The notes beneath the pieces are model-generated. The model was not told the DNA's origin. It did not search any database and was given only the letters and a program-made list of their open reading frames with translations. DNA of 64,000 nt, from assembly GCA_016200325.1 (NCBI GenBank), contig JACQEZ010000019.1:406540-470539 (forward strand), in the 5' to 3' direction. A program made the translations under genes and the position numbers. How positions within the stretch are numbered: the stretch's first letter is position 1; each line of letters begins with the position of its first letter. This DNA comes from Candidatus Manganitrophaceae bacterium. Lineage in GTDB: Bacteria > Nitrospirota > Nitrospiria > SBBL01 > Manganitrophaceae. Shown here piece by piece: positions 17,450-25,983 of the stretch.

Positions 17450-18013
17450 CTACGCTCGACTGTCCCACAAGACATCGGGCATCCCCTTCTGTTTGTTCTC
17501 GTAGCGCGCCATCACGAAGAGGAGGTCGGAGAGGCGGTTGAGATAGGGAACGGTGAACGGTCCGACCGGCTCGCTCCGGCGGAGGGTGATCACCCGCCGC
17601 TCCGCACGACGGCAGACGGTGCGGGCAATATGGAGCTGTGCTGCGCCGGGCGCGCCGCCGGGGAGGATAAAGTTGGCGAGCGATTGCAGGCTCTCGGAGA
17701 GGCGGTCGATCGACCGCTCCAGGGCGTCGACATGGCGCTGCTCGATCTTCGGCACCTTCAGCCGGGCCTTCTCTTCTTCCGGAATACAGAGATCGGAGCC
17801 GAGATGAAAAAGGTCGTTCTGAATCGAAGCGAACATTTCGGTCAAGAGCGGATCGAGACCGGCGGCGAGGGCGGCCCCGATCTGGGAGTTGAGCTCATCG
17901 ACCGCCCCATACGCCTCGATCCGTGCCGAATCTTTCGGAACGCGCTGCCGGCTTCCGAGCCCGGTCGTTCCGTCATCGCCGGTCTTCGTGTAGACTTTCG
18001 TAATCCTCGGCAT
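17450..18013 (-). CDS. pduO: PduO-type ATP:cob(I)alamin adenosyltransferase
   Basis: The 187-residue protein shows the family blocks in order: [20 protein letters not shown] for ATP binding, [14 protein letters not shown], and [10 protein letters not shown] with [15 protein letters not shown] at the C-terminus. It transfers the 5'-deoxyadenosyl group from ATP to cob(I)alamin, making the coenzyme required by methylmalonyl-CoA mutase (encoded at 34435 and 36879). It lies within the B12 operon between cobB and the DUF71 gene. Confidence 0.93.
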   Translation of the reverse strand: MPRITKVYTKTGDDGTTGLGSRQRVPKDSARIEAYGAVDELNSQIGAALAAGLDPLLTEMFASIQNDLFHLGSDLCIPEEEKARLKVPKIEQRHVDALERSIDRLSESLQSLANFILPGGAPGAAQLHIARTVCRRAERRVITLRRSEPVGPFTVPYLNRLSDLLFVMARYENKQKGMPDVLWDSRA

Positions 18014-18041
18014 CTCTCTCCTCCTCTGCGGCGTCAGAAAA

Positions 18042-19451
18042 TCAGCACGCCGCCTTGAACGAATGGACCTCTTTCCACCGGGCAGACGACGCCACGAAGG
18101 TCGCGGCCGCTTGGGGATTGGAACCGAAATGGAGATGGAAGTAACTGGCCAGCAGATTCCGGAAGAGATATCCCTCCCGCCGCGCCGGACCTTCTTTTAA
18201 AACGCGGTAGACCCGCTTCACCCCTTCCCCCTCCGGCGGCTCCTCCTCCCATCGGGAGCAGTGGAATTCGTGCCCCCGCGCCCGCGCGCCCCGGCCGAGG
18301 AGCGGGCTCTCCTCCGTGAACTCCACCTCGACATATCCGATCGCCGAGAGCCGCGATTCCATCCGGATCGATCCGGGAAGGAGCCCCACCATCTCAAATC
18401 GGTCGTCGGAAACGAGACGGAGCTCGCGGGCGAGATAGATCATCCCGCCGCATTCCGCATAGACCGGCCCGCCCGCCTCCGCGAACGCTTTGATCGCGCT
18501 CCGCATCGACCGGTTCTCGGAAAGGGGCGCCGCGTAGAGTTCGGGATAACCTCCTCCGAGGTAGAGGCCGTGAGCCGCGTCGGGGAGCGCTTCGTCATGA
18601 ATCGGGGAGAAGAAGACCAGCTCCGCCCCTTCCGACGCAAGCAATGCCAGGTTGTCCGGATAATAGAAATGGAACGCCTCATCTTGGGCGACGGCGATCC
18701 GGCAGCGGCGCGGCGTCGGCGTCATCCGCTCGGGCGCCACCTCGATCGGCGGCGCAGCGCGGGCGAGGTCAATCAACCGGTCGAGGTCGAGGAATGACCC
18801 GGCCAATTCAGCGAGACGGCCGATCACCTCGTCGGAGCGTCCGGATTGGCTGGGATGAACCAGACCGAGAGGACGCTCCGGAATTTTAATTTCCGCTTCT
18901 ATCGGAAGTCCCCCAAACGACGTCAGAGTGGGCTGAGCGACCGTCTGAAGCCATTGCAGGTGCCCCTCGCTCCCCGCCCGATTAAAAATAACCCCGGAGA
19001 GCGACAGCGCCGGATCGAAGGAACAAAATCCGTGGAGGAGCGCACTGAGGCTGCGGGCCATCCCGGAAGGGTCTACGACCAAGAGCACCGGCGCCGAAAG
19101 CCACTTCGCCATCTCGGCGGTGCTCGCCTCCTCCCCCTTCGTCTCCCGGCCGTCGAACAGCCCCATCATCCCCTCAATCAAGGCGATATCGGCGCCGGCG
19201 CATCCTTCGGTAAAAGAGCGGAGGTTCTCTTCGCGGGAGAGCATCCAGCCGTCGAGGTTTCGGCAGGGCCTCCCGGCCAGATGCCGGTGCTGAAGCGGAT
19301 CGAGATAATCGGGGCCGACTTTGAACGGCGCAACCCGAAGACCTCGCCGGCGAAGGGCCGCGGTGATCGCCATGACGACGGTCGTCTTTCCGACGCCGCT
19401 GTGGGTTCCGGCAATCACCAATCGGGGAAAGGGTCTTTTTTCAAGCGCCAA
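18042..19451 (-). CDS. cobB: Cobyrinate a,c-diamide synthase
   Basis: The 469-residue enzyme (also called cbiA) has an N-terminal P-loop ([14 protein letters not shown]), a central [12 protein letters not shown] region and a C-terminal class I glutaminase-like domain with the nucleophile in [13 protein letters not shown]. It amidates carboxyls a and c of cobyrinate using glutamine and ATP. None of the corrin-ring genes are in the window, so it may belong to a full pathway elsewhere or to salvage of incomplete corrinoids. Its start overlaps the upstream gene by 11 bases, indicating translational coupling. Confidence 0.93.
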   Translation of the reverse strand: MALEKRPFPRLVIAGTHSGVGKTTVVMAITAALRRRGLRVAPFKVGPDYLDPLQHRHLAGRPCRNLDGWMLSREENLRSFTEGCAGADIALIEGMMGLFDGRETKGEEASTAEMAKWLSAPVLLVVDPSGMARSLSALLHGFCSFDPALSLSGVIFNRAGSEGHLQWLQTVAQPTLTSFGGLPIEAEIKIPERPLGLVHPSQSGRSDEVIGRLAELAGSFLDLDRLIDLARAAPPIEVAPERMTPTPRRCRIAVAQDEAFHFYYPDNLALLASEGAELVFFSPIHDEALPDAAHGLYLGGGYPELYAAPLSENRSMRSAIKAFAEAGGPVYAECGGMIYLARELRLVSDDRFEMVGLLPGSIRMESRLSAIGYVEVEFTEESPLLGRGARARGHEFHCSRWEEEPPEGEGVKRVYRVLKEGPARREGYLFRNLLASYFHLHFGSNPQAAATFVASSARWKEVHSFKAAC

Positions 19452-20388
19452 CAGAGACCCTCCTGAGATGCTCCAGATCGAGCGGCCGATAGGCGTCGCT
19501 CGGACCGGGCCAGTCGAATTCCTCCGGATGGATCAGCGCGGCGAGCAGCGCCAGGCCGTCGACGACGCGGGGGCCGGGCCGGGCGAAGTAACTGTTGGCA
19601 TCGACGGCATAGACCCGCCCCTCCCGCACCGCCGAGAGCCGCTCCCACTCGGGATAGCGGGTCAGGAGCGCCACCTGGCGGAGGACCTCTTCGAGGTTAA
19701 AGCCGCAGGGGGAGAGGACCAATACCTCCGGATCGTAATCGAGGATCTCCTCCCAGGCGACGCGGGTCGAATCTTTTCCCTTCTGCGCCAGCGCATCGAT
19801 TCCTCCCGCCCGCTCGACCAGCTCCGGCATCCAATGGCCGGCATTGTAAGGGGGCGAGAGCCACTCCATGCAGAAGACACGGGGACGGCGCGGCAGCCCG
19901 GCCGCCTTCCTGGAAATGGTTTCGACCCGTGCATTCAGATCCCGCAATAAATCCGACGCGGCGTCGGTCCGGCCGGTCGCCTCCCCCAGCTCGCGGATGT
20001 TCTCAAAGATCTCCGCTAAACTCTTCGGGGTCATCCAGAGGATTTTCGGCGGCGCCGATAAAAACTTCACCACCCGGCCGACCTCATTTCCCGACGGGGC
20101 GCAGACCTGACAGAGATCTTGGGTGACGATCAGGTCGGGCGCCAGTTTTTTTAGAACGGTCTCATCGACGACGTAGAGGCTCTGCCCCGCTTTCATCATC
20201 CGGCTGACCGCCTCATCGACCTGCTGCGAGGTGAGCCCCTTCATCTCAATCGCCGATCGGACGACGACCGGCTTCGATCGGACCTCCGCCGGATAATCGC
20301 ATTCGTGCGTGATGCCGACCAACTGGTCTCCCAGGCCGAGCGCACAGACCATCTCGGTGGCGCTGGGAAGAAATGAGACAATCCGCAT
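19441..20388 (-). CDS. Signal-less BtuF-like cobalamin-binding protein
   Basis: The 315-residue protein begins directly with the domain core (MRIVSFLPSATEMVCALGLG), then ITHECDYPAEV and DLIVTQDLCQVCAPSGNEV, the features of the COG0614 'cobalamin-binding protein' branch. No signal peptide or lipobox precedes it and no upstream in-frame start would add one, so it should stay in the cytoplasm. Family members like this are often found among B12 synthesis genes; a corrinoid storage, chaperone or trafficking role is possible but unproven. A proper exported paralogue lies at 15815-16735 in the same operon. Confidence 0.82.
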   Translation of the reverse strand: MRIVSFLPSATEMVCALGLGDQLVGITHECDYPAEVRSKPVVVRSAIEMKGLTSQQVDEAVSRMMKAGQSLYVVDETVLKKLAPDLIVTQDLCQVCAPSGNEVGRVVKFLSAPPKILWMTPKSLAEIFENIRELGEATGRTDAASDLLRDLNARVETISRKAAGLPRRPRVFCMEWLSPPYNAGHWMPELVERAGGIDALAQKGKDSTRVAWEEILDYDPEVLVLSPCGFNLEEVLRQVALLTRYPEWERLSAVREGRVYAVDANSYFARPGPRVVDGLALLAALIHPEEFDWPGPSDAYRPLDLEHLRRVSVGA

Positions 20389-20430
20389 GTGATGCCCCCC
20401 TTCCGGAAAAGGTTTAAGAAAGAATCTCCA

Positions 20431-21183
20431 TCATGTTTCGATCAGAGGGGAAATCGCCACGATGAGAAATAGGACCAGTACCTCGCTGATTTCATTCAAC
20501 GCCCCGAGCGCATCGCCGGTCCAGCCGCCGATTTTTGCCTCCAGCAGACGGTTCAAAAAAAAGAGGACCGGCAAAACGATTAAGAAAGACAAGAACCCCG
20601 GAACCGGCCGGATTGCACAGGCGAAGATCAGCGCCAGAGCGGTGCTGACGGCACACTCTCCCCAGCCGATCTTTCCGATAAACGGCTTGGCGGTCCCCTC
20701 CTCCCGCGCGTAGCGTCCGACGAAAGCGGCGAGGACCATCGCCCAACGGCTCACCGTCCCCATAATCAAGAAGCTATAGAGAGCCCCATGGGCGATCAAC
20801 TCATAAAAAAGAGCGTACTTCAAGAGCAAAATAACAATCAGTCCCATGACCCCGAAGGCGCCGATCCGGCTGTCCTTCATCACGGCGAGAATGCGCGCTC
20901 GATCGCCGCCGGCCGCCAAGCCGTCGCAGAGATCGGCCAGCCCGTCGAGATGCAGCCCCCCGGTGATCACCATCAGGAGGAGAACGATCAGGGCGGCGAG
21001 CGGTCCGGGGGGGAGGAGCGGCCGGAGCATCCGCGCCGTCCCCATTAAGGCGAATCCTATCAGAAATCCGACGGCCGGGAAATAGTGGACCGAAGCAGGG
21101 AGCGGGGCCGCGTGGTTTCGACGCGCGGGGAAAACCGTTAAGACCGAAACGGCGGTCCAGAAATCTCTCACCCGCTTTCTCAC
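20431..21183 (-). CDS. cobS: Adenosylcobinamide-GDP ribazoletransferase (cobalamin synthase)
   Basis: The 250-residue integral membrane enzyme has about six to seven helices and the conserved GGLHLDGLADLCDGL motif followed by ILAVMKDSRIGAFGVMGL. It joins adenosylcobinamide-GDP to alpha-ribazole (phosphate), the final step of nucleotide-loop assembly. The start overlaps the cobT stop by four bases, so CobT product and CobS are made together. Confidence 0.94.
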   Translation of the reverse strand: MRKRVRDFWTAVSVLTVFPARRNHAAPLPASVHYFPAVGFLIGFALMGTARMLRPLLPPGPLAALIVLLLMVITGGLHLDGLADLCDGLAAGGDRARILAVMKDSRIGAFGVMGLIVILLLKYALFYELIAHGALYSFLIMGTVSRWAMVLAAFVGRYAREEGTAKPFIGKIGWGECAVSTALALIFACAIRPVPGFLSFLIVLPVLFFLNRLLEAKIGGWTGDALGALNEISEVLVLFLIVAISPLIET

Positions 21184-22238
21184 CCTTTCTCTGAAATACC
21201 CGCTTCATCGAAGGTCGCCATTTCGGTTAAGATGCGCAGCGACGCCTCCACGAGATTGATCCCGAGCGCGGCCCCGCTTCCCTCTCCCAGCCGCATGTTT
21301 AAATCAAGTAGGGGATCGAGCCCCAGTGTGGCCAAGGCGATCCGATGGCCTGCCTCGGCCGAGCGATGGGCCGCCAGCAAAAAGGGGTTGATCTCAGGCT
21401 TCAGCGCCGCCGCGACGAGGGCCCCGGCGGTCGAAATGAATCCGTCAATCACGACGGGGAGCCGATGCGCGGCAGCCCCCAAGAGGAGCCCCGCAATCCC
21501 GGCAATCTCGTACCCCCCGACTTTGGAGAGGAGTTCCATCGGATTCGCCCGATCGGGCCGATTGATGTCGAGGGCCTGTTGAATCACGGCCCGCTTTTTC
21601 TCAAGCGCCGCATCATCGATTCCGGTTCCCCGGCCCGTGACCGCCGCGACGTCAGACCGGGTGAAGATCGCCGTGATCGCAGCGCTCGGCGTCGTGTTTC
21701 CGATCCCCATGTCGCCGGTGGCGAGGAGACCAACCCCTTCCTTCGCCGCCGCTTCGGCCAATTCGATTCCGATCAACAAGCTTCTCTCGGCCGCTTCGAC
21801 CGACATCGCCGGACCCTGGGCGATGTTGTGGCTCCCTCGAGAAACCTTTCGATCCAGCAGGCCGGGGAGCGCTCCGAAATCATGATCGACCCCCATGTCG
21901 ACGACCCTTACCTCCGCGCCGACATGCCGGGCGAGCACATTGATCGCGGCGCCTCCCCGAAGGAAGTTGTAGACCATCTGAGCCGTCACCGCTTTCGGAT
22001 AGGCGCTGACCCCTTCCTCCGTCACCCCATGATCGGCGGCAAAGACGAAGATTACTTTTTTCAGCGGCAACACAGGCGATTTTCCGGTCACGTGAAGATA
22101 CCACGCCGCCAGCTCCTCCAATCGGCCGAGGCTGCCGGGCGGTTTGGTCAGCCGATCGAGCCGCTTTTTCGCCAGGAGGTGCCCGTCGGGATCGAGCGGC
22201 CGGATCTGCTCCAAGGTTTTTTGAATTTTCCGATTCAT
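21180..22238 (-). CDS. cobT: Nicotinate-nucleotide:DMB phosphoribosyltransferase
   Basis: The 352-residue enzyme carries family markers: KPPGSLGRLEELA near the N-terminus, FAADHGVTEEGVSAYP, GDMGIGNTTPSAAI, and the catalytic Glu in MRLGEGSGAALGI. It activates the lower-ligand base (normally 5,6-dimethylbenzimidazole) by attaching ribose phosphate. It overlaps both cobU and cobS by four bases. Lower-ligand preference cannot be told from sequence. Confidence 0.95.
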   Translation of the reverse strand: MNRKIQKTLEQIRPLDPDGHLLAKKRLDRLTKPPGSLGRLEELAAWYLHVTGKSPVLPLKKVIFVFAADHGVTEEGVSAYPKAVTAQMVYNFLRGGAAINVLARHVGAEVRVVDMGVDHDFGALPGLLDRKVSRGSHNIAQGPAMSVEAAERSLLIGIELAEAAAKEGVGLLATGDMGIGNTTPSAAITAIFTRSDVAAVTGRGTGIDDAALEKKRAVIQQALDINRPDRANPMELLSKVGGYEIAGIAGLLLGAAAHRLPVVIDGFISTAGALVAAALKPEINPFLLAAHRSAEAGHRIALATLGLDPLLDLNMRLGEGSGAALGINLVEASLRILTEMATFDEAGISEKG

Positions 22239-22765
22239 TTGATCTTCTGAGGAAGCCCAGCCACCATCCAGTAGACGTCGCGGGCGACCCGCGCCAATTG
22301 TTGATTGAAGACACCGGCGAGCTCACGGAACCGCCTTCCGAGCGGCGTCTCGGGAATCAGCCCTCCTCCCACCTCGTTGGAAACCACAATGAGCGGATAA
22401 GAAAGGGTCGGGAGGCACTCCAGAAAAGTCTGCATCGGCCCTTCCACCGAATCAGCCGATCGCGCGTGATCGATCGGAGCGTTCTGAGCGCAGAGCAAAT
22501 TTCCGAGCCAGACCGTCACACAATCGACCACCACGACCTCAGCCTTTCCTTCCAAGCCGGACAGGCAGGCGCCGAGCTGAAACGGCTCCTCGATTGTCTC
22601 CCAGGCGGCGCCCCGCTCCTCTCGATGCCGCGCGATCCGCTCCCTCATTTCGTCATCGATCGGCTGCGCCGTGGCGACGAAGCGCCGACGGCCCGGAATG
22701 TGCCCCCCTTGCTCCAGAGCAAATCGGCTCTTGCCGGAACGTGCGCCGCCGAGGATGAAGGTCAT
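22235..22765 (-). CDS. cobU: Adenosylcobinamide kinase/guanylyltransferase
   Basis: The 176-residue bifunctional enzyme has the P-loop GGARSGKSRFAL, the guanylylation His in RIARHREER and the VVSNEVGGGLIPETPLGR block. It phosphorylates adenosylcobinamide and then adds GMP. The frame stays open into the upstream membrane-protein gene, but family length fixes the start near 22765. A GTG at 22774, overlapping the upstream stop (TAGTG), is an equally possible start adding three residues. Its presence with cobS and cobT shows a complete loop-assembly set for cobinamide salvage. Confidence 0.93.
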   Translation of the reverse strand: MTFILGGARSGKSRFALEQGGHIPGRRRFVATAQPIDDEMRERIARHREERGAAWETIEEPFQLGACLSGLEGKAEVVVVDCVTVWLGNLLCAQNAPIDHARSADSVEGPMQTFLECLPTLSYPLIVVSNEVGGGLIPETPLGRRFRELAGVFNQQLARVARDVYWMVAGLPQKIK

Positions 22766-22773
22766 CCCCTTCA

Positions 22774-23361
22774 CTAAGAGGCGCCCCGCATCGGCGGTGG
22801 AAAGGGCTGCCTTGCACGTCGAATCGCGCCGGCGATGAGGTGGAGAGAGACGGCCAAGACGACATAGCCGAAGGCCTCCATCACATAATGAGGATAGTAT
22901 CGGGCCACCCCCGCCGCATACTGGACGACGCTCATCTCCGCGAAATATTTTGAGAAGAGATAAAAGCTGGCGTTTGAAATCAGGAAAGCCGTGCTGGCGC
23001 TGACGAAGAGCGTCAAAGAGAGCGGCAGCAGGGTCTGCCAATCGGAGCGATGCCGCCGCGCATACCAGCGGCCCGCCCACCAGAGCGTCGCGTAGGTCGG
23101 GATCAGGAAAAGATAGGCCGGCGTGATACACCAATCACTTCCGCCGCCGACCGTCGCGGCATAATCAATGAGCGCCGCCTCGGCCAGAAATGCGGGAAAA
23201 AAGATCGATTGGAGATAGAACCCGGAGAGGAAGAAGGCCGCCAGCGACGCATCACCGAGCCCCACCACCGATCCGATCGGGTGAAAGCGGGTCGCCGCCA
23301 TAAAGGTTGCAAGCACCAAGGAAACAATCAGAGCCGTTTTTCTATTTTCGAATCCGTTCAT
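22774..23361 (-). CDS. BtuM-like cobalamin uptake membrane protein (putative)
   Basis: The 195-residue protein is very hydrophobic with about six helices, matching the size and topology of BtuM, the solitary ECF-type S-component for vitamin B12. BtuM uses one invariant Cys near residue 80 as cobalt ligand; here Cys78 sits in a conserved-looking GGSDWCITPAYLFLIPTY segment. It lies between btuB and cobU in the B12 operon, 14 bases from btuB. No ECF module is present. The BtuM assignment is inferred from size, Cys position and context; a search against BtuM profiles would decide. If right, the operon encodes two inner-membrane B12 routes (this and BtuCDF). Confidence 0.62.
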   Translation of the reverse strand: MNGFENRKTALIVSLVLATFMAATRFHPIGSVVGLGDASLAAFFLSGFYLQSIFFPAFLAEAALIDYAATVGGGSDWCITPAYLFLIPTYATLWWAGRWYARRHRSDWQTLLPLSLTLFVSASTAFLISNASFYLFSKYFAEMSVVQYAAGVARYYPHYVMEAFGYVVLAVSLHLIAGAIRRARQPFPPPMRGAS

Positions 23362-23375
23362 CTGTTTCTCCCTCC

Positions 23376-25259
23376 TTAGAAAGTCACCTTGACGCCGCCA
23401 TAGCCCGAGCGCCCCGCCGTCCCATAACCGGTCACCTCCTGATATTGCCGATTAGAGAGGTTTTCAAGTCGGGCGAAGAGGGCGACATTTTTATTGAGGG
23501 TGTAGGTCCCGGCGAGATTGGCGACGGTATAGTCGCTCATTGGAATCTGTCCGACATCAAATCGCTTTCCGACATAGAGAACCTGGAGCACCAGGCGAAG
23601 GGGGTCGATGGGCCGCACGGTGAGGCTCCCGCTGGCTTTGTGGCGGGGTCGTCGAACCAGCTCCGCCCCGGTCTCCTCGTCCTCTGTGTTCATCAGGGTG
23701 TAATTGGCCGAGAGCAAAACCCTCTCGATCGGTTTCGCCGAGACCTCAAACTCCCACCCGTTGATCTTGGCCCGAGCGACGTTCTCGGGAGCCCCGATGA
23801 AAGTGGTCGGATCGAAAACAAAAACGATCAGATCTCGGATCCGATTCTGAAAATAGGTGACGTTGAGATGCACCCGCTCATTCGAGAGCGACTGCTCAAA
23901 GCCGACTTCCACACTCCGGCTCCGTTCCGGATCGAGATTCGGATTGCTAAAATTTGGAAAGAAGAGGTCATTGATCGTCGGACCATGAAAGCCGGTTCCA
24001 TAAGCGGCTCGAACCTTGCTCTGCGTTGCGTCGATTAAATAGGCCGTCTCAATCTTGTAGGTCGTCGCATCGCCGTACCGATTGTTATGGTCATAACGGA
24101 GCCCCAGGTTGAGAATAAAAGGGAGCGGGCGGAATTGGTTAAACGCATAAAAGGCGTTGTTGACGGTCGCTTCGTCGAAGCTTCCCTCGCTCTTGCCCTG
24201 TTGCGACTGATACTCATAACCAACGGTTACCAGATCCTGGCGGCTGACGGCGAGGTCGTGTCTCCAATCCAACCACTTTCGCGACGTGTCGAACTTTGCA
24301 TTGTTGAAGACATCGGCCGGATCAGGATCGGACAACCGAAGCTGATCGGTGTCATACCCCATTTTTAAATGCTGCTTCCATCCGTCGACGAGCGTCGTCG
24401 TCAGGCCGAGCGCGGTCACCCATAATCGATCTTTTTGAACGAAGTTGGGAATATCGACCGGACAGACGAAGGTCACCGGATCACAGCCATCCAGATCACT
24501 TTCCGAATGGGTATAACGCGCCGTCCATTCAATGCGTGTCTTCTCGGTGAGATCGAATCCCAGTCTGGTCGAGAGGGTGGTGTTCTCATATCCGTCGTCT
24601 TCGGCATTGCCGGCGCGCCGGTCCGCTCGAGAAAATCCCCGGCTGTCTATCCGTCCCGCAGAAAGCGAATAGTCAAACCGCTCAGTCGATCCGCTCACGC
24701 CGGCGTTCTCCCGAAAGGTATGATAAGCCCCCGCCTCGACCGATAGAGACGTCGTTGGGGGACCTTGTCCCTTCTTCGTAAAAATTTGGATCACCCCGCC
24801 GATCGCGTCCGATCCATACAAGGTACTCTGCGGGCCGCGAATCACCTCAATCCGCTCGATGTTATCGACCGTCAGATCGGAAAAATCGAACGCGCCCGAG
24901 GTGGGGTTGTTCACCGGGACCCCATCGATCAGGACCAGCGTATGGGCGGAGTTGGTCCCGCGGGTGAAGACCGAGGTCGTCGCCCCGAGTCCCCCCTGCG
25001 CCACCACATCGAGCCCCGGCACTTCGCGGAGCGCATCGGCGACGGTGATCAGATGTTTTTCTTCAATCGTCTTCTGATCGATAATGGTGACGGAGGCGGC
25101 CGACTCGCGCAGCGGCACCTCTGTCAGCGTCGCCGTCACGACGACGGGAGGAAAGGTTGGAATCTCTTCAGGGGATGTTTCTTCTGCGCCAACTCGGGTG
25201 CCGACGGTGATCAAAACGAGAAATGAACAGAGCAAAACACGGCGATGGAACGGGGTCAT
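23376..25259 (-). CDS. btuB: TonB-dependent outer-membrane cobalamin receptor
   Basis: The 627-residue product has a signal peptide (cleavage near residue 25), a TonB-box-like stretch (FPPVVVTATLTEVP), a plug domain (VADALREVPGLDVV to IERIEVIRGPQSTLYGSDAIGG) and a 22-strand barrel ending in Val-Thr-Phe. Family resemblance is BtuB/vitamin B12 receptor. Cobalamin as ligand is strongly supported by two cobalamin riboswitches directly upstream. The frame extends to 25343 without a stop; the ATG at 25259 has GGGAGAGG three bases ahead and gives the signal peptide. It heads the 12-kb operon. Confidence 0.93.
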   Translation of the reverse strand: MTPFHRRVLLCSFLVLITVGTRVGAEETSPEEIPTFPPVVVTATLTEVPLRESAASVTIIDQKTIEEKHLITVADALREVPGLDVVAQGGLGATTSVFTRGTNSAHTLVLIDGVPVNNPTSGAFDFSDLTVDNIERIEVIRGPQSTLYGSDAIGGVIQIFTKKGQGPPTTSLSVEAGAYHTFRENAGVSGSTERFDYSLSAGRIDSRGFSRADRRAGNAEDDGYENTTLSTRLGFDLTEKTRIEWTARYTHSESDLDGCDPVTFVCPVDIPNFVQKDRLWVTALGLTTTLVDGWKQHLKMGYDTDQLRLSDPDPADVFNNAKFDTSRKWLDWRHDLAVSRQDLVTVGYEYQSQQGKSEGSFDEATVNNAFYAFNQFRPLPFILNLGLRYDHNNRYGDATTYKIETAYLIDATQSKVRAAYGTGFHGPTINDLFFPNFSNPNLDPERSRSVEVGFEQSLSNERVHLNVTYFQNRIRDLIVFVFDPTTFIGAPENVARAKINGWEFEVSAKPIERVLLSANYTLMNTEDEETGAELVRRPRHKASGSLTVRPIDPLRLVLQVLYVGKRFDVGQIPMSDYTVANLAGTYTLNKNVALFARLENLSNRQYQEVTGYGTAGRSGYGGVKVTF

Positions 25260-25295
25260 GTACCTCTCCCTTCGAAAGGTGAAATGTGATCCTAA

Positions 25296-25540
25296 AGGGC
25301 CCGGTCTCCTGGCTGAGGGCAACCTACTCCCACGCCTTCCCATCCATCAAATGTGGGCGAATGTGGGGCCCGTGCGGTGAAGAGGCGCAAATGCGGCGCC
25401 ACTTCATCCTCCGATGCCCCACGCCCGCGCTCGCATTGGCGAAGCCAAATGCTCGCTTTACTCGGACAGTGGCCGTTGTGGTTTCGTTCCCATCACAGTT
25501 GCGGGGCAGCAGCGGTCTCTCACCGCTTTCCCAATCAACC
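25296..25540 (-). promoter_or_regulatory. Cobalamin riboswitch, btuB-proximal copy
   Basis: Read on the minus strand, the region contains the core CCCGCAACTGT (25506-25496), GGCCACTG (25473-25466), GGGAAGG (25341-25335) and the B12 box AGCCAGGAGACC (25314-25303) in the order required for the cobalamin aptamer. The arm between CCACTG and GGGAAGG is about 125 bases here against about 20 in the upstream copy; it folds into an extra long helix. The B12 box ends about 43 bases before the btuB start, with no T-run in between, so control is probably at translation initiation. Confidence 0.92.
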
Positions 25541-25619
25541 CTTTAAGTTATTTAAGAAACAATCAGCGCTCCGCTGGGAGCGCTCCGCTTTAAAGCTGAA
25601 TACGTATCGCTTTCTATCC

Positions 25620-25661
25620 AAAAAAAATCCCCGCCTTCCAATGGCCGATGGAAGGAGGGGA
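25620..25661 (-). terminator. Intrinsic terminator between the two riboswitches
   Basis: On the minus strand TCCCC-T-CCTTCC (25661-25650) pairs with GGAAGG-C-GGGGA (25639-25628) around a 10-base loop and is followed by eight T (25627-25620). It lies about 55 bases downstream of the distal riboswitch's B12 box, the normal spacing for transcriptional control. A preceding perfect hairpin CCTGTCT / AGACAGG (25702-25679) carries GGAGGG on its descending side, which could pair with the terminator's CCCTCC as an antiterminator. Confidence 0.9.
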
Positions 25662-25699
25662 TAGAATGAGTCCACCCTCCTGTCTTGACCATCGCAGAC

Positions 25700-25895
25700 A
25701 GGTGTTCTTTCCACTCAGGCAGGTCTTCTGGCTTTGGGATGACCTTACTCCCGGCCCCTTCCCGTCCTTCGCTAAGCTTAGGACAGTGGTGCATGGCCGG
25801 TTTCGCATCCCATTACAGCGGCGGGTCCGCTCCCGAATTGCACGGGATTCCCTTTTCAATCTCGACGTGGCGTCGAGATCACCTGAACGGTTTCT
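25700..25895 (-). promoter_or_regulatory. Cobalamin riboswitch, promoter-proximal copy
   Basis: The minus strand reads a compact classic aptamer: GGGAATCCCGTGCAATTCGG, then GGACCCGCCGCTGTAATGGG, ACCACTGTCC (25790-25781), GGGAAGG (25763-25757) and the B12 box AGCCAGAAGACCTGCC (25732-25717). It is the first element after the promoter and is followed by an intrinsic terminator at 25620-25661, so it likely stops transcription when cobalamin is bound. Confidence 0.94.
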
Positions 25896-25911
25896 TGTGT
25901 TGAGAGGCTAT

Positions 25912-25940
25912 TGTATACCAGGTAGGTGAAACGAAATCAA
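25912..25940 (-). promoter_or_regulatory. Sigma70-type promoter of the cobalamin operon
   Basis: On the minus strand TTGATT (25940-25935) and TATACA (25917-25912) are exactly 17 bases apart, with the first riboswitch starting about 15-20 bases downstream. Confidence 0.75.
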
Positions 25941-25983
25941 CTAAAAAATAAATCTTCGGAGGGCGAGGAAACGTACCTAGAAG

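Noticed and set aside
22235..23134. Long 299-codon reading of cobU
   Set aside because: The first third overlaps the BtuM-like gene in another frame and is not cobU-like; family length fits 22765.
25552..25794. Small leader peptide gene between the riboswitches
   Set aside because: The frame crosses the terminator stem and the B12 box, has no ribosome site, and the RNA structures explain the sequence.
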